Shown here one piece after another: positions 48,673 through 59,383 of a stretch of DNA of 64,000 bases (the first letter of the stretch is position 1; each line of letters opens with the position of its first letter). The DNA lies in contig NZ_CP158374.1 in the NCBI RefSeq assembly GCF_040267705.1, positions 1,550,001 through 1,614,000 on the forward strand, given 5' to 3'. Below the pieces are notes generated by a model, which did no database searches, had not been told where the DNA came from, and worked only from the letters and a program-made list of their open reading frames with translations. The position numbers were made by a program, and so were the translations under genes. Source of the stretch: Agromyces sp. G08B096 (GTDB taxonomy: Bacteria; Actinomycetota; Actinomycetes; Actinomycetales; Microbacteriaceae).

Positions 48673-49537
48673 CGTCTCGGCCGCGGTCGACGCCGCGCGT
48701 CGCGGCGTACGCCGGCTCGCGGTGCTGGGCTCCCCGATCTCGCATTCCAAGAGCCCGGCGCTGCACGCGGCCGCCTACCGCGTGCTCGGCCTCGACTGGG
48801 AGTACCGGGCGATCGAGATGGACGGCGCCGGGCTGCCGGCGTTCATGGACGGGCTCGACGCGTCATGGCGCGGCCTGTCGCTCACGATGCCGCTGAAGCA
48901 CGACGTGGTGCCCCTCCTCGGGTGGCGGGACCGCGTGGCCGAGGTCACCGGCGCCGTGAACACGGTGCTCTTCGCGGACGGCGGCCGCCGGCTGGGCTTC
49001 AACACCGACGTGGGCGGTATCGTCGGCGCCTTGCGCGAGGCCGACGCGGGCGACGTGGGTCGGGCGATGATCATCGGTGCCGGCGCGACGGCGGCGTCCG
49101 CGCTCGCGGCGCTCGCGGAACTCGGGGCGCACCGCGTCGACGTCGCGGTCCGCACGCCGGACAAGGCGGCCGCTCTCGGCGCGTTCGGCGACCGGCTCGG
49201 CGTCGAGGTGCGCATCGCCCCCGACGGCCTCGACCTGCTCGGTCGCGCCGGCGACGCCGACCTCGTGGTGAGCACGCTCCCGGGCGGCACGGTGCTGCCC
49301 GTCGAGGCATCCGAGGTGCTCCGCCGCAGCTCGACGCTCTTCGACGTCGCCTACTCTCCGTGGCCGTCGCGGCTCGCGGCGTCGTGGCAGGTGGCAGGAG
49401 GCCGCGTCGTCCCGGGTATCGGGATGCTCCTGCATCAGGCCGTGCTCCAGGTGCGCATCTTCGTCGGCGGCGACCCCGCGACGCCCCTGCCCGACGAGCC
49501 CGCCGTCATCGACGCGATGCGGCGGGCGCTGGCCTGA
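48665..49537 (+). CDS. aroE: Shikimate dehydrogenase
   Basis: A 290-residue NADP-type enzyme reducing 3-dehydroshikimate to shikimate. The substrate site [12 protein letters not shown], catalytic Lys in [16 protein letters not shown] and the Rossmann glycines [12 protein letters not shown] are visible. GTG 48665 overlaps the mltG stop by eight bases. It starts the aro block aroE-aroC-aroK-aroB-aroQ. The gap to aroC is 77 bases. Confidence 0.9.
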   Translation: MSDVSAAVDAARRGVRRLAVLGSPISHSKSPALHAAAYRVLGLDWEYRAIEMDGAGLPAFMDGLDASWRGLSLTMPLKHDVVPLLGWRDRVAEVTGAVNTVLFADGGRRLGFNTDVGGIVGALREADAGDVGRAMIIGAGATAASALAALAELGAHRVDVAVRTPDKAAALGAFGDRLGVEVRIAPDGLDLLGRAGDADLVVSTLPGGTVLPVEASEVLRRSSTLFDVAYSPWPSRLAASWQVAGGRVVPGIGMLLHQAVLQVRIFVGGDPATPLPDEPAVIDAMRRALA

Positions 49538-49614
49538 CGCCGCGTCGCACGGGGGAACACCCGAGCCCCGTCACACGGCGCGGCCGCCCGTTCCGCCTGT
49601 GGAAGGATGGGGGA

Positions 49615-50820
49615 ATGCTCCGTTGGCTCACTGCCGGAGAATCCCACGGCCCTGAGCTCGTGGCGATCATCGAGGGTCTCCCCGCCGGCATCCCCATCAC
49701 GCTCGACCAGGTTCGCGCCGATCTCGCGCGCCGCAAGCTCGGCTACGGCCGGGGTGCGCGCATGAAGTTCGAGCAGGACGAGCTGGCGATCTCGGGCGGT
49801 GTGCGGCACGGCCTCACCCTGGGCAGCCCGGTCGCCCTGCGCGTCGGCAACACCGAGTGGCCGAAGTGGCAGGAGGTCATGAGCCCAGAGCCCGTCGACG
49901 CCGACCGGCTCGGCCGTGGCCGAGGCGCGCCGCTCACGCGGCCCCGGCCCGGGCACGCCGACCTCGTCGGCATGCAGAAGTACGGGTTCGACGAGGCCCG
50001 TCCGGTGCTCGAGCGTGCGAGCGCCCGCGAGACGGCCGCCCGGGTCGCGCTCGGTGCGGTCGCGAAGGCATTCCTCGGCGAGCTCGGCATCCGGCTCGTG
50101 TCGCACACCCTTGCCATCGGCCCCGTCGGGGTGCCCGAGGGCGCTGTGCTCCCGCTGCCGGACGACGTCGACCGGCTCGACGCCGATCCGCTGCGCTGCT
50201 TCGACCCCGAGACGTCGGCCCGCATGGTCGCCGAGGTCGACGACGCCCACAAGGCCGGCGACACGCTGGGCGGCGTCGTCGAGGTGCTCGCGTACGGACT
50301 GCCGCCGGGGCTCGGCTCGCACGTGCACTGGGACCGCCGGCTCGACGCGCAGCTCGCGGCGGCCCTCATGGGCATCCAGGCCATCAAGGGCGTGGAGGTC
50401 GGCGACGGCTTCCTCACCACCACGCGACGCGGTTCGGCCGCCCACGACGAGCTGCACATGGCCGACGGCCGCATCGTGCGGGCGACCGACCGGGCCGGCG
50501 GCACGGAGGGCGGCATGTCGACGGGCACGGTGCTCCGCGTGCGGGCCGGCATGAAGCCGATCGCGACGGTGCCGCACGCGCTGCCGACCGTGGACGTGGC
50601 GACGGGCGAGCCGGCCGCGGCCCACCACCAGCGCTCGGACGTCTGCGCCGTGCCGGCGGCCGGCGTGGTCGCCGAGGCGATGGTCGCGCTCACGCTCGCG
50701 AACGCGGTGCTGGAGAAGTTCGGCGGGGACTCGGTCGCCGAGACCCGGCGCAACCTCGAGGGCTACCTCGCCGCCATCCCCGACGCGCTCGAGACGGCGG
50801 GCGCCGACGCCCGTGCCTGA
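49615..50820 (+). CDS. aroC: Chorismate synthase
   Basis: A 401-residue FMN-dependent enzyme making chorismate from EPSP. Family signatures [18 protein letters not shown] near the start, [23 protein letters not shown] and [16 protein letters not shown] are intact, as is [13 protein letters not shown] near the end. GGGGGA/GGAAGG lies just before the ATG. The stop overlaps the GTG of aroK by eight bases. Confidence 0.96.
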   Translation: MLRWLTAGESHGPELVAIIEGLPAGIPITLDQVRADLARRKLGYGRGARMKFEQDELAISGGVRHGLTLGSPVALRVGNTEWPKWQEVMSPEPVDADRLGRGRGAPLTRPRPGHADLVGMQKYGFDEARPVLERASARETAARVALGAVAKAFLGELGIRLVSHTLAIGPVGVPEGAVLPLPDDVDRLDADPLRCFDPETSARMVAEVDDAHKAGDTLGGVVEVLAYGLPPGLGSHVHWDRRLDAQLAAALMGIQAIKGVEVGDGFLTTTRRGSAAHDELHMADGRIVRATDRAGGTEGGMSTGTVLRVRAGMKPIATVPHALPTVDVATGEPAAAHHQRSDVCAVPAAGVVAEAMVALTLANAVLEKFGGDSVAETRRNLEGYLAAIPDALETAGADARA

Positions 50821-51340
50821 GCGCGGCGAACCGGTGCGCATCGCCCTGCCGGTGGTGCTGATCGGGCCGATGGGCGCCGGCAAGTCGCGGGTGGGCCACC
50901 GGCTCGCCGGGGCGCTCGGCGCGCCGTTCGTGGACACCGACCAGCGCATCGTCGAACGGTACGGCCCCATCGACGAGATCTTCGCCCGCGAGGGCGAAGC
51001 GTACTTCCGCGTCATCGAACGCGAGGTCGTCGCCGAGGCGCTCCGCGAGGAGGCCGTGGTGGCGCTCGGCGGCGGCGCGGTGCTGCACCTCGAGACGCAG
51101 GCCGACCTCGAGTCGCTGCCCGTCGTGCTGCTGCGCGTCGACGAGCAGGCCGTCGCGCCGAGGCTCGCGGGCGGGAACCGGCCGCTCCTCGCGCAGGGCG
51201 GGCTCGACCGCTGGCGGGACATCCTCGCCGAGCGCCTGCCCGTCTACGAGGCGCTCGCCGACATCGACCTCGACACCTCGCGCCGCCCGGTCGCGCGGAT
51301 CGTCGCCGAGATCACCGGGCGACTGGGAGAGTCGGCATGA
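50813..51340 (+). CDS. aroK: Shikimate kinase
   Basis: A 175-residue P-loop kinase phosphorylating shikimate. Walker A is [11 protein letters not shown]; the shikimate-binding Asp is in VDTDQRI, GGGAVL follows and RPLLAQGG is the lid. GTG 50813 overlaps aroC, and the stop overlaps the aroB ATG, so aroC-aroK-aroB are translationally coupled. Confidence 0.94.
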   Translation: MPERGEPVRIALPVVLIGPMGAGKSRVGHRLAGALGAPFVDTDQRIVERYGPIDEIFAREGEAYFRVIEREVVAEALREEAVVALGGGAVLHLETQADLESLPVVLLRVDEQAVAPRLAGGNRPLLAQGGLDRWRDILAERLPVYEALADIDLDTSRRPVARIVAEITGRLGESA

Positions 51341-52449
51341 CCAGCGACGAGCTCGGCGGCACCGAGGAGCGAGACGCGGACCGCACCGCCATCCGCGTGG
51401 GCGGCGACGACGGCTACGACGTCGTGATCGGACGGGGGGTGCTCGGCGAACTGGGCGACGCGCTCGGACCGGCCGTGCGGAAGGTCCTCGTGATCCACCC
51501 CGCGACGCTCGGCGCCCGGGCGAACGACCTCCGCGACGCGCTGCAGGACCGCTTCGAGGTGCTGCTCGCCGAGATCCCGGACGCGGAGGCGGGCAAGCGC
51601 GTCGAGGTCGCCGCATTCTGCTGGCAGATCCTCGGTCAGGCCGACTTCACCCGCAGCGACGCGATCGTCGGCCTCGGCGGGGGAGCGGCGACCGACGTCG
51701 CGGGCTTCGTCGCCGGAACCTGGCTCCGCGGCGTGCGCGTCGTGCAGGTGCCGACGACGGTGCTCGGCATGGTGGACGCCGCCGTCGGCGGCAAGACCGG
51801 CATCAACACGAACGAGGGCAAGAACCTCGTCGGCGTCTTCCACGCGCCCGCGGCCGTGCTGTGCGACCTCGACCTGCTCGGCACGCTGCCGCGGAACGAG
51901 ATCCTCGCCGGCTTCGCGGAGATCGCGAAGGCGGGGTTCATCCGCTACCCGGAGATCCTCGACGTGATCGAGGCCGATCCCGACCGGGCGACCGATCCGA
52001 CGACGGCCGAGTTCCGCCGCGTCGTCGAGCTCGCGATCCAGATGAAGGCCGACGTCGTCTCCGAGGACTTCACCGAGGCCGGCCTCCGCGAGATCCTGAA
52101 CTACGGCCACACGCTCGGGCACGCCATCGAGCACGCCGAACGCTACCAGTGGCGCCACGGCGCGGCCGTCGCCGTCGGCATGGCGTTCGCCGCGGAGCTC
52201 GCGCGCCTGTCGGGCCGCCTCTCCGACGAGGTCGCCGACCGCCACCGGCGCGTGCTCGACCTGCTCAGCCTGCCGACCAGCTACCCGGCGGGCCGCTGGA
52301 ACACCCTGCTCGCGACCATGCAGCGCGACAAGAAGGCCCGCGGCGGACAGCTGCGCTTCATCGTCCTCGACGACCTCGCCAAGCCGACCGTCATGCAGGC
52401 GCCCGACCAGTCGCTGCTGTTCGCGGCGTACCAGGAGATCGCGTCGTGA
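51337..52449 (+). CDS. aroB: 3-dehydroquinate synthase
   Basis: A 370-residue NAD- and metal-dependent enzyme converting DAHP to 3-dehydroquinate. Motifs: GGGAATDVAGFVAGTWLRG, QVPTTVLGMVDAAVGGKTGIN, LREILNYGHTLGHAIEH (metal ligand His) and HGAAVAVGM. The first 25 residues are an acidic extension relative to E. coli. ATGA overlap with aroK. The dehydratase gene follows after 49 bases with its own likely leaderless start. Confidence 0.95.
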   Translation: MTSDELGGTEERDADRTAIRVGGDDGYDVVIGRGVLGELGDALGPAVRKVLVIHPATLGARANDLRDALQDRFEVLLAEIPDAEAGKRVEVAAFCWQILGQADFTRSDAIVGLGGGAATDVAGFVAGTWLRGVRVVQVPTTVLGMVDAAVGGKTGINTNEGKNLVGVFHAPAAVLCDLDLLGTLPRNEILAGFAEIAKAGFIRYPEILDVIEADPDRATDPTTAEFRRVVELAIQMKADVVSEDFTEAGLREILNYGHTLGHAIEHAERYQWRHGAAVAVGMAFAAELARLSGRLSDEVADRHRRVLDLLSLPTSYPAGRWNTLLATMQRDKKARGGQLRFIVLDDLAKPTVMQAPDQSLLFAAYQEIAS

Positions 52450-52498
52450 GTCCCGCGTCGCCGAACCGAGCCGGATGCCCCGCCGCTAGGCTCGTCGC

Positions 52499-52942
52499 GT
52501 GAGCTGGAGCATCCTCGTCCTGAACGGACCGAACCTCGGCCGGCTCGGCTCGCGCGAGCCGGAGATCTACGGCAGTCAGACCCTGGCGGACATCGGCGCC
52601 GAGCTCGAGGCGGCGCTGCCGGACGAGGTCTCGATCGAGCTGCGCCAGACCGACGACGAGGGCGAGCTCGTCGGCTGGCTGCACGAGGCGGTCGACCGGG
52701 GCACGCCGGTCGTGCTGAACCCGGCCGCGTTCACGCACTACAGCTACGCGCTCCGCGACGCCGCGGCACTGCTGAAACAGGCCGGCGTCCCGCTGGTCGA
52801 GGTGCACCTCTCCAACCCGCACGCGCGGGAGGCCTTCCGCCACACGAGCGTCATCTCGGGCGTGGCATCCGGGGTCATCGCGGGATTCGGGACCGAGAGC
52901 TACCGGCTGGCGATCGACTGGCTCCTGCGCACTCGCAGCTGA
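52499..52942 (+). CDS. aroQ: 3-dehydroquinate dehydratase, type II
   Basis: A 147-residue dodecameric type II dehydroquinase. The catalytic Tyr is Tyr24 in [13 protein letters not shown], the N-terminus [12 protein letters not shown] is characteristic, and [17 protein letters not shown] holds substrate-binding residues. GTG 52499 has TAGGCT exactly six bases upstream and no Shine-Dalgarno, indicating a leaderless transcript within the cluster. Together with aroE, aroC, aroK and aroB this gives five of the seven steps to chorismate. Confidence 0.95.
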   Translation: MSWSILVLNGPNLGRLGSREPEIYGSQTLADIGAELEAALPDEVSIELRQTDDEGELVGWLHEAVDRGTPVVLNPAAFTHYSYALRDAAALLKQAGVPLVEVHLSNPHAREAFRHTSVISGVASGVIAGFGTESYRLAIDWLLRTRS

Positions 52943-52948
52943 GTCGAC

Positions 52949-52954
52949 TACACT
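52949..52954 (+). promoter_or_regulatory. Candidate -10 element of efp
   Basis: TACACT lies seven bases after the aroQ stop and 73 bases before the efp ATG; no good -35 is visible. Confidence 0.4.
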
Positions 52955-53027
52955 CGATCAGTCGCACGCCGCTCGGCGCGCCCGCAGACGGCTCATCAGC
53001 ACCCCTCAACGATCGGAACACCTCTCC

Positions 53028-53591
53028 ATGGCATCGACCGCAGACATCAAGAACGGCGTCGTCCTCAGCATCGACGGCCAGCTCTGGAGCGTGATCGAGT
53101 TCCAGCACGTCAAGCCGGGCAAGGGCGGCGCCTTCGTGCGCACGAAGCTCAAGAACGTCGTCACCGGCAAGGTGGTCGACCGCACGTACAACGCCGGCGC
53201 CAAGGTCGACATCGAGAACGTCGACCGCCGCGACTTCACCTATCTGTACAACGACGGCGACGGCTTCGTGTTCATGGACACGACCGACTACGACCAGATC
53301 ACCGTTCCCGCGGCGACCGTCGGCGACGCCGCGAACTTCATGCTCGAGAACCAGCCCGTCACGATCGCGCTGAACAACGGCAACCCGCTCTACATCGACC
53401 TTCCCGCCTCGGTCGTGCTCGAGATCACGTACACCGAGCCGGGCCTCCAGGGCGACCGGTCCACGGGCGGCACGAAGCCCGCGACCGTCGAGACCGGCTA
53501 CGAGATCCAGGTGCCGCTGTTCCTCGAGACGGGCACGAAGGTCAAGGTCGACACCCGGACGGGCGACTACCTCGGCCGCGTGAACGACTAG
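53028..53591 (+). CDS. efp: Elongation factor P
   Basis: A 187-residue translation factor that relieves ribosome stalling at polyproline. Three beta-barrel domains are recognisable; the loop reaching the peptidyl-transferase centre is [16 protein letters not shown] with Lys32 at the tip, the residue left unmodified in many actinobacteria or modified by systems not seen here. The TAG stop overlaps the nusB GTG by one base. In Mycobacterium and other actinobacteria efp also sits between aroQ and nusB. Confidence 0.95.
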   Translation: MASTADIKNGVVLSIDGQLWSVIEFQHVKPGKGGAFVRTKLKNVVTGKVVDRTYNAGAKVDIENVDRRDFTYLYNDGDGFVFMDTTDYDQITVPAATVGDAANFMLENQPVTIALNNGNPLYIDLPASVVLEITYTEPGLQGDRSTGGTKPATVETGYEIQVPLFLETGTKVKVDTRTGDYLGRVND

Positions 53592-54004
53592 TGAGCGCGC
53601 GTACGAAGGCGCGCAAGCGCGCCCTCGACCTGCTCTACGCGGCCGACATGCGGCAGGTGCCGGTCGAGCAGCTGCTCGTCGTCGAGGCCGAGCGCGCCGT
53701 CAACGAGCCCGAGCGCCAGGCGTCGTGGCTCTACGCCCGCGAGATCGTCGACGGCATCGTCGACCACCGCGAGGAGATCGACGAGCTCATCCAGACCCAT
53801 TCGCGGGGCTGGACGCTCGAGCGCATGCCCGCGGTCGACCGCGCGCTGCTGCGCATCGGCGTGTGGGAGATCCTCTACAACGACCAGGTCCCCGACCCGG
53901 TCGCGATCTCGGAGGCCGTCGAGGCCGCGACCGTGCTCTCGACCGACGATTCGGCCGGCTTCGTGAACGGGCTGCTCGCGGCCGTGTCGCACGGCAAGGG
54001 CTGA
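53591..54004 (+). CDS. nusB: Transcription antitermination factor NusB
   Basis: A 137-residue all-helical protein that with NusE binds boxA RNA for rRNA antitermination. The N-terminus ARTKARKRALDLLYAADM and the segment VDRALLRIGVWEIL are typical. The GTG start overlaps the efp stop. In Mycobacterium nusB directly follows efp, and pyrR is a separate nearby operon; here a DoxX-like gene lies between nusB and pyrR. Confidence 0.92.
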   Translation: MSARTKARKRALDLLYAADMRQVPVEQLLVVEAERAVNEPERQASWLYAREIVDGIVDHREEIDELIQTHSRGWTLERMPAVDRALLRIGVWEILYNDQVPDPVAISEAVEAATVLSTDDSAGFVNGLLAAVSHGKG

Positions 54005-54204
54005 GCCGCTCGACGACGCGTCCGCTGCGCGGGCCGGCGCCTCGGCGCACGGCCTGTTCCGCCAGCACGGAGTCGGCGCTCCGGGCGAGCACGGACCCGC
54101 GTTCAGCGGTGCTCCGGGCGACCCCGAGGGACGGGATCGATGGGATGGGATGGCTGCCGCATCCGGCTGCCACTCCCGATGACGCTCTCGAAAGGAGCAT
54201 CCCC

Positions 54205-54720
54205 ATGTCCACCACCGCCCTCGGCACCGGACGCGTCTCCACCGCGCCCGGCCTCGATACGGTCCTCGACCGTGCCAACCAGGCCCAGGCCGTCCTCCAG
54301 CGCTTCCTCGCCCGCACGGCGACGCCGGCGCTGCGCATCGCGCTCGGCCTGGTCTTCCTCGTCTTCGGCGCGCTGAAGTTCCTGCCGGGCGCGAGCCCGG
54401 TCGAGTCGCTCGTGACCCGCACCTGGAACGCGCTGTCGTTCGGCCTCGTCGACGGCGCCGCGGCGATGGCGCTCACCGCCGGGCTCGAGGTCTTCGTCGG
54501 TCTCACCTTCGTCACCGGTCTGCTGCTGCGGGTCGGGCTGCTGGCCCTCGCGGCGACGTTCGTCGGCATCTTCTCGCCGCTGGTGTTCTTCGCGGGCGAC
54601 CTGTTCGTCGCAGCCGGGCCCACGCTCACGGCCCAGTACATCCTGAAGGACGTCGTGCTCGTGGCGGGCGCCATGGTGGTCGCGGCCGCGGCGCTGAAGA
54701 AGCCCATCGGCCGCCGGTGA
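54205..54720 (+). CDS. DoxX-like membrane protein
   Basis: A 171-residue protein with about four membrane segments (LRIALGLVFLVFGALKFLPG, AMALTAGLEVFVGLTFVTGLLL, LALAATFVGIFSPLVFFAG, KDVVLVAGAMVVAAAAL), the DoxX/YkgB layout. The start GALKFLPG and conserved Glu in TAGLEVFVG fit the family. Function unknown; some DoxX proteins are linked to redox or thiol metabolism. AAAGGAG lies seven bases before ATG 54205. Preceded by 200 bases that hold no gene, only a short TGGGATGGGATGG repeat, and followed by a strong terminator, so it is its own unit. Confidence 0.7.
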   Translation: MSTTALGTGRVSTAPGLDTVLDRANQAQAVLQRFLARTATPALRIALGLVFLVFGALKFLPGASPVESLVTRTWNALSFGLVDGAAAMALTAGLEVFVGLTFVTGLLLRVGLLALAATFVGIFSPLVFFAGDLFVAAGPTLTAQYILKDVVLVAGAMVVAAAALKKPIGRR

Positions 54721-54742
54721 CGACGACCGACCGGCCCCCGAC

Positions 54743-54780
54743 ACGGACGGCCCTCGCCCCCACGGGCGGGGGCCGTCCGT
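54743..54780 (+). terminator. Intrinsic terminator after the DoxX-like gene
   Basis: ACGGACGGCCCTCGCCC pairs with GGGCGGGGGCCGTCCGT over 17 bp with one G-T pair, loop CCAC. It isolates the DoxX-like gene from the pyrimidine operon. Confidence 0.8.
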
Positions 54781-54789
54781 CGTCGCTGG

Positions 54790-54853
54790 TAGGATCGGAC
54801 GGACAACGACCACCTTTAAGGCCGTCCCGTGAGGCGGAGAAGGGAGTCGGCCT
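54790..54853 (+). promoter_or_regulatory. pyrR promoter and PyrR-binding leader hairpin
   Basis: TAGGAT (54790-54795) is a likely -10. In the leader, TCCCGTGAGGC (54825-54835) matches the PyrR-binding loop UCCNGNGAGGY. It is closed by CCG/CGG and CCTT/AAGG stems (54813-54843), and the 3' arm runs into the AAGGGAG ribosome binding site of pyrR. Uridine-nucleotide-loaded PyrR would therefore block translation, as reported for mycobacterial pyr leaders. Confidence 0.8.
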
Positions 54854-55402
54854 GTGGCACGCGCCGTGCTCAGCGAAGCTGACATCCAGCGGGCATCGAC
54901 CCGCATCTCGCACGAGATCCTCGAGTCCAATCGAGGAGCATCCGATCTCGTCATCCTCGGCATCCCGACCCGTGGCGTGATCCTCGCCCGGCGGATCGCC
55001 GAGACCATCGCCCGCATCGAGCCGGGCGCTCCGCGCCCCGCCGAGCTCGCGGGCTCGCTCGACGTCACGATGTACCGAGACGATCTCGCCCGCACGCGGA
55101 CGAGGACCCCCGCGCCGACCGAGCTGCCGCCGGGCGGCATCGACGGCAAGGTCGTCGTGCTCGTCGACGACGTGCTCTACTCCGGGCGGACCATCCGGGC
55201 CGCGCTCGACGCGCTCTCCGACCTCGGGCGTGCCCGCGCCGTGCGCCTCGCGGTGCTCGTCGACCGGGGGCACCGCGAGTTCCCGATCCGCGCCGACTTC
55301 GTCGGGAAGAACCTGCCGAGCTCGGCGCGCGAGCGGATCAACGTCCGCCTCGCCGAGATCGACGGCGAGGACGTCGTGACGATCGAGGGAGGCGACGAGT
55401 GA
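54854..55402 (+). CDS. pyrR: Bifunctional pyr operon regulator/uracil phosphoribosyltransferase
   Basis: A 182-residue phosphoribosyltransferase-fold protein that senses UMP/UTP and binds pyr leader RNA; many also have weak uracil phosphoribosyltransferase activity. The PRPP loop is [22 protein letters not shown], and the RNA-binding region includes [18 protein letters not shown] start with AAGGGAG eight bases upstream, inside the PyrR-binding hairpin, so it probably regulates itself and the whole operon. Stop overlaps the pyrB GTG. Confidence 0.94.
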   Translation: MARAVLSEADIQRASTRISHEILESNRGASDLVILGIPTRGVILARRIAETIARIEPGAPRPAELAGSLDVTMYRDDLARTRTRTPAPTELPPGGIDGKVVVLVDDVLYSGRTIRAALDALSDLGRARAVRLAVLVDRGHREFPIRADFVGKNLPSSARERINVRLAEIDGEDVVTIEGGDE

Positions 55403-56349
55403 GGCACCTGCTCGGCACCCGCGGACTCGCGCGCGAAGAGGCCGTCGAGCTGCTCGACGTCGCCGAGGACATGGCGGCGGTGCAGGAGCGCGAGGTCAAG
55501 AAGCTGCCGACCCTGCGGGGCAAGACGGTCGTGAACCTCTTCTTCGAGGACTCCACCCGGACCCGTATCTCGTTCGAGGCCGCGGCGAAGCGCCTGTCGG
55601 CCGACGTCATCAACTTCAGCGCCAAGGGGTCCAGCGTCTCCAAGGGGGAGAGCCTCAAGGACACCGCGCAGACCCTGCAGGCGATGGGCGCCGACGGCGT
55701 CGTCATCCGTCACCCCTCGTCGGGTGCACCGCAGGTGCTCGCGACCAGCGGCTGGATCGACGCCGGCGTGGTGAATGCGGGCGACGGCACGCACGAGCAT
55801 CCCACCCAGGCGCTGCTCGACGCGTTCACGATGCGCCGGCGCCTGCACGGCAGCGGCTCCAGGGGCAGAGGGCTCGACGGCGTCCGCGTCGTCATCGTCG
55901 GCGACATCCTGCACTCCCGCGTCGCGCGCTCGAACGTGTGGCTGCTCACGGCGCTGGGCGCCGAGGTCACGCTCGTCGCGCCTCCCACGCTGCTGCCGGT
56001 CGACACCAGCGGCTGGCCGGCCCGTATCGGCTACGACCTGGATGCCGCGCTCGCGGACGGCCCCGACGTGGTCATGATGCTGCGCGTGCAGGCCGAACGC
56101 ATGCACGCGGCGTTCTTCCCGAACAGCCGGGAGTATTCCCGCACCTGGGGGCTCGACGACGACCGGTTCGACCGGCTTCCCCCGACTACGATGGTCATGC
56201 ATCCGGGCCCGATGAACCGTGGGCTCGAGATCGCCGCCCGCGCCGCCGACTCCCCGCAGTCGACGGTGCGCGAGCAGGTCGCGAACGGAGTATCAGTGAG
56301 AATGGCTGCCCTCTACCTGCTGCTGTCCGGAGAGCGGGGCGACGCATGA
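55399..56349 (+). CDS. pyrB: Aspartate carbamoyltransferase, catalytic chain
   Basis: A 316-residue transcarbamoylase joining carbamoyl phosphate and aspartate. The carbamoyl-phosphate loop [43 protein letters not shown] and the aspartate-site LRVQAERM are all present. No regulatory chain (pyrI) is seen, as usual in actinobacteria. GTGA overlap with pyrR and ATGA overlap with pyrC. Confidence 0.95.
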   Translation: MRHLLGTRGLAREEAVELLDVAEDMAAVQEREVKKLPTLRGKTVVNLFFEDSTRTRISFEAAAKRLSADVINFSAKGSSVSKGESLKDTAQTLQAMGADGVVIRHPSSGAPQVLATSGWIDAGVVNAGDGTHEHPTQALLDAFTMRRRLHGSGSRGRGLDGVRVVIVGDILHSRVARSNVWLLTALGAEVTLVAPPTLLPVDTSGWPARIGYDLDAALADGPDVVMMLRVQAERMHAAFFPNSREYSRTWGLDDDRFDRLPPTTMVMHPGPMNRGLEIAARAADSPQSTVREQVANGVSVRMAALYLLLSGERGDA

Positions 56350-57689
56350 GCGGCCGCATCCTGATCCGGGGTGCCGCCCTGCCCACGGGAGAGCGTGCCG
56401 ACCTGCTGATCGACGGCGACGTCATCGCCGAGGTCGGACGCCTGGGCGACGTCTCCGGCGCCGAGGTCGTCGACGCCGACGGGCTCCTCGCCCTGCCAGG
56501 CCTCGTCGACCTGCACACCCACCTCCGCGAGCCCGGCTACGAGCAGAGCGAGACCGTGCTGACCGGCACGAGGGCCGCCGCGGCGGGCGGCTACACCGCC
56601 GTCTTCGCCATGGCGAACACCTTCCCGGTCGCCGACACCGCCGGCGTCGTCGAGCAGGAGCAGCGGCTCGGCCGCGCCGCGGGCTACGCGACGGTGCAGC
56701 CGATCGGCGCGGTCACGGTCGGGCTTCGCGGCGAGCAGCTCGCCGAGCTCGGCGCGATGGCCAGGTCGCAGGCGAACGTGCGCGTCTTCTCCGACGACGG
56801 CTTCTGCGTCGCCGACCCTCAGCTCATGCGCCGCGCGCTCGAGTACGTGAAGGCGTTCGACGGCGTCATCGCGCAGCACGCGCAGGAGCCGCGGCTCACC
56901 GTCGGCGCGCAGATGAACGAGGGCGCGCTGTCGAGCGAATTGGGGCTCGCCGGATGGCCCGCCGTCGCCGAGGAGTCGATCATCGCGCGCGACGTCCTGC
57001 TCGCCGAGCACGTCGGCTCGCGCCTGCACATCTGCCACCTCTCCACGGCGGGCTCGGTGGAGGTGGTCCGCTGGGCCAAGGCCAGGGGCATCGACGTCAC
57101 GGCCGAGGTGACCCCGCACCACCTGCTGCTCACCGAGGAGCTCGTCGCGACGTACGACGCGCGTTTCAAGGTCAACCCGCCGCTCCGCCGGGCGGAGGAC
57201 GTCGAGGCGCTCCGCGCGGCGCTCGCCGACGGCACCATCGACATCGTCGCCACCGACCACGCACCGCATCCGGTCGAGGCGAAGGAGTGCGAGTGGGATG
57301 CCGCGGCCAACGGCATGGTGGGCCTGGAGTCCGCCCTCTCGGTCGTGCATCAGACGATGGTGGAGACCGGGCTGCTCGACTGGTCGGGCGTCGCCCGCGT
57401 CATGTCGGAGACGCCCGCTCGCATCGGCCGACTCGCGGGCCAGGGAGCCGCGCTCGCGGTCGGGGCACCCGCCGAGGTCACCCTCTACGACCCGGAGGCG
57501 GTGGGCGTCTTCGACGCGTCGTGGCTCGCCGGCCGGAGCGGCAACTCGCCCTACCTCGGGCGCACCCTGCCCGGCCGCGTGGTGGCCACGATCCACGCCG
57601 GCTACGCGACCGTGCTCGACGGCGCGGTGCGCGACGAGACGGAGATCGCCGCGCTCGCGGCATCCCGATCGGAGGGCTCGCATGGCTGA
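56346..57689 (+). CDS. pyrC: Dihydroorotase
   Basis: A 447-residue amidohydrolase closing carbamoyl aspartate to dihydroorotate. Metal-binding His57 and His59 are in [35 protein letters not shown] and the catalytic Asp in [14 protein letters not shown] complete the class I dihydroorotase pattern. The enzyme forms a complex with PyrB in some bacteria. The next gene starts eight bases before its stop. Confidence 0.94.
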   Translation: MSGRILIRGAALPTGERADLLIDGDVIAEVGRLGDVSGAEVVDADGLLALPGLVDLHTHLREPGYEQSETVLTGTRAAAAGGYTAVFAMANTFPVADTAGVVEQEQRLGRAAGYATVQPIGAVTVGLRGEQLAELGAMARSQANVRVFSDDGFCVADPQLMRRALEYVKAFDGVIAQHAQEPRLTVGAQMNEGALSSELGLAGWPAVAEESIIARDVLLAEHVGSRLHICHLSTAGSVEVVRWAKARGIDVTAEVTPHHLLLTEELVATYDARFKVNPPLRRAEDVEALRAALADGTIDIVATDHAPHPVEAKECEWDAAANGMVGLESALSVVHQTMVETGLLDWSGVARVMSETPARIGRLAGQGAALAVGAPAEVTLYDPEAVGVFDASWLAGRSGNSPYLGRTLPGRVVATIHAGYATVLDGAVRDETEIAALAASRSEGSHG

Positions 57690-58230
57690 GCTCATCGGCG
57701 TCCTCGTCGCCGTCGCGATCGTCGGCGGCGCCGGATTCCTCATGTGGCGTTCGTGGCGGCGCCGCACGCGACGCGACGCGGTCATGACGGCGTACCCGGT
57801 GCCCGAGCGACTCGGCGGCGCGGTCGTCGACGCCGAGATGCTCTACGTGGCCACGACCCCGGTCGGCCGGCCCCTCGAGCGCCTCGCCGTGCAGGGGCTC
57901 GCGTTCCGCGGCGCCGGCCATGTCGAGGTCCACCCCGAGGGCGTGATCCTCCGCATTGCAGGCGAGCAGCCGAGCTTCGTCCCGGCCGACCGCCTGGTGG
58001 GGGCGGGCACCGCGACGTTCGCCATCGACCGCGGCGTGGAGCCCGACGGGCTCGTCGCCATCACCTGGATCGTCGACGAGGAGGAGCCCGCCGAGCCTCC
58101 GACCCACGTCGACAGCTATCTCCGCGCCCGGTACCCGGGCGACGCGGGCCGCATCATCGCGGCCGTCACCGACATCGCCGCAGCGCACATCACGCTGCGG
58201 CCAGACGCAGGAAGCGAGACCGAAGCATGA
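57682..58230 (+). CDS. Rv1382-like membrane protein of the pyr operon
   Basis: A 182-residue protein with one N-terminal membrane helix ([21 protein letters not shown]), a short Arg-rich linker and a cytoplasmic beta-rich PH-like domain (about 50-165). A gene of this kind between pyrC and carA is conserved in actinobacteria (Rv1382 in Mycobacterium), but no role is known; its fixed place suggests a link to pyrimidine synthesis. GGAGGG precedes ATG 57682. It overlaps pyrC by eight bases and carA by four. Confidence 0.75.
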   Translation: MAELIGVLVAVAIVGGAGFLMWRSWRRRTRRDAVMTAYPVPERLGGAVVDAEMLYVATTPVGRPLERLAVQGLAFRGAGHVEVHPEGVILRIAGEQPSFVPADRLVGAGTATFAIDRGVEPDGLVAITWIVDEEEPAEPPTHVDSYLRARYPGDAGRIIAAVTDIAAAHITLRPDAGSETEA

Positions 58231-59383
58231 GCGAGTCGACGCCCTTCACGGGCGAACCGGCCGTGCTCGTCCTCGAGGACGGCACCAGGTACGAGGGACG
58301 GGCCTACGGCGCCGTCGGACGCACGCTGGGCGAAGCCGTCTTCGCCACGGGGATGACCGGCTACCAGGAGACCCTGACCGACCCGTCGTACGCGGGCCAG
58401 ATCGTGCTCATGACGGCGCCGCACATCGGCAACACCGGCATGAACGATGAAGACATGGAGTCGGCCCGCATCTGGGTCGCGGGCTACGTGGTCCGAGACC
58501 CCTCCCGCGTGGTGTCGAACTTCCGCTCGCAGCGGAGCCTCGACGACGACCTCGCCGCGGCCGGCGTCGTCGGCATCTCCGGCATCGACACGCGAGCCGT
58601 CACGCGGCACATCCGCTCGGCGGGCGCCATGCGGGCGGGCATCTTCTCGGGTGCGGATGCCGCGCTGACGCCGGGGGAGCAGCTCGAGCTCGTGCGCTCC
58701 GGCGCGGAGATGGCGGGGCGCAACCTCTCCGGCCAGGTCTCGACCGCCGAGGGCTACACGCTGCCCGCCGAGGGCGAGCGGGTCGGGTCGGTCGCGGTGC
58801 TCGACCTCGGCGTGAAGACCTCCACCCTGCAGTACCTCGCCGCCCGCGGCTTCGACGTCCACGTCGTGCCGCAGACGGTCACCATCGACGAGATCCGCGC
58901 GCTCGGCCCTGACGCGCTGTTCTTCTCGAACGGCCCAGGCGACCCGAGCGCGTCCGACCGCCACGTCGAGCTGCTCCGCGACTCGCTCCGCGACGGACGC
59001 CCGTACTTCGGCATCTGCTTCGGCAACCAGCTGCTCGGCCGCGCCCTCGGGTTCGAGACGTACAAGCTGCCCTTCGGGCACCGCGGCATCAACCAGCCCG
59101 TGATCGACAAGGCCACGGGCCGGGTCGAGATCACCGCGCACAACCACGGCTTCGCGGTCAAGGCGCCCATCGACGAGATCAGCGAGTCCACCCAGGGCTT
59201 CGGTCGCGTCGAGGTGAGCCACGTCGACCTGAACGACGACGTCGTGGAGGGGCTCAACTGCCTCGACATCCCCGCCTTCAGCGTGCAGTACCACCCCGAG
59301 TCGGCGGCCGGCCCGCACGACGCCAACTACCTCTTCGACCGCTTCCGCGACCTGGTGATCGCCAGCAAGGAGTCCGACGCCTG

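Noticed and set aside
54141..54153. Short tandem TGGGATGGGATGG before the DoxX-like gene
   Set aside because: Too short to call a repeat element; no further copies seen in the window.
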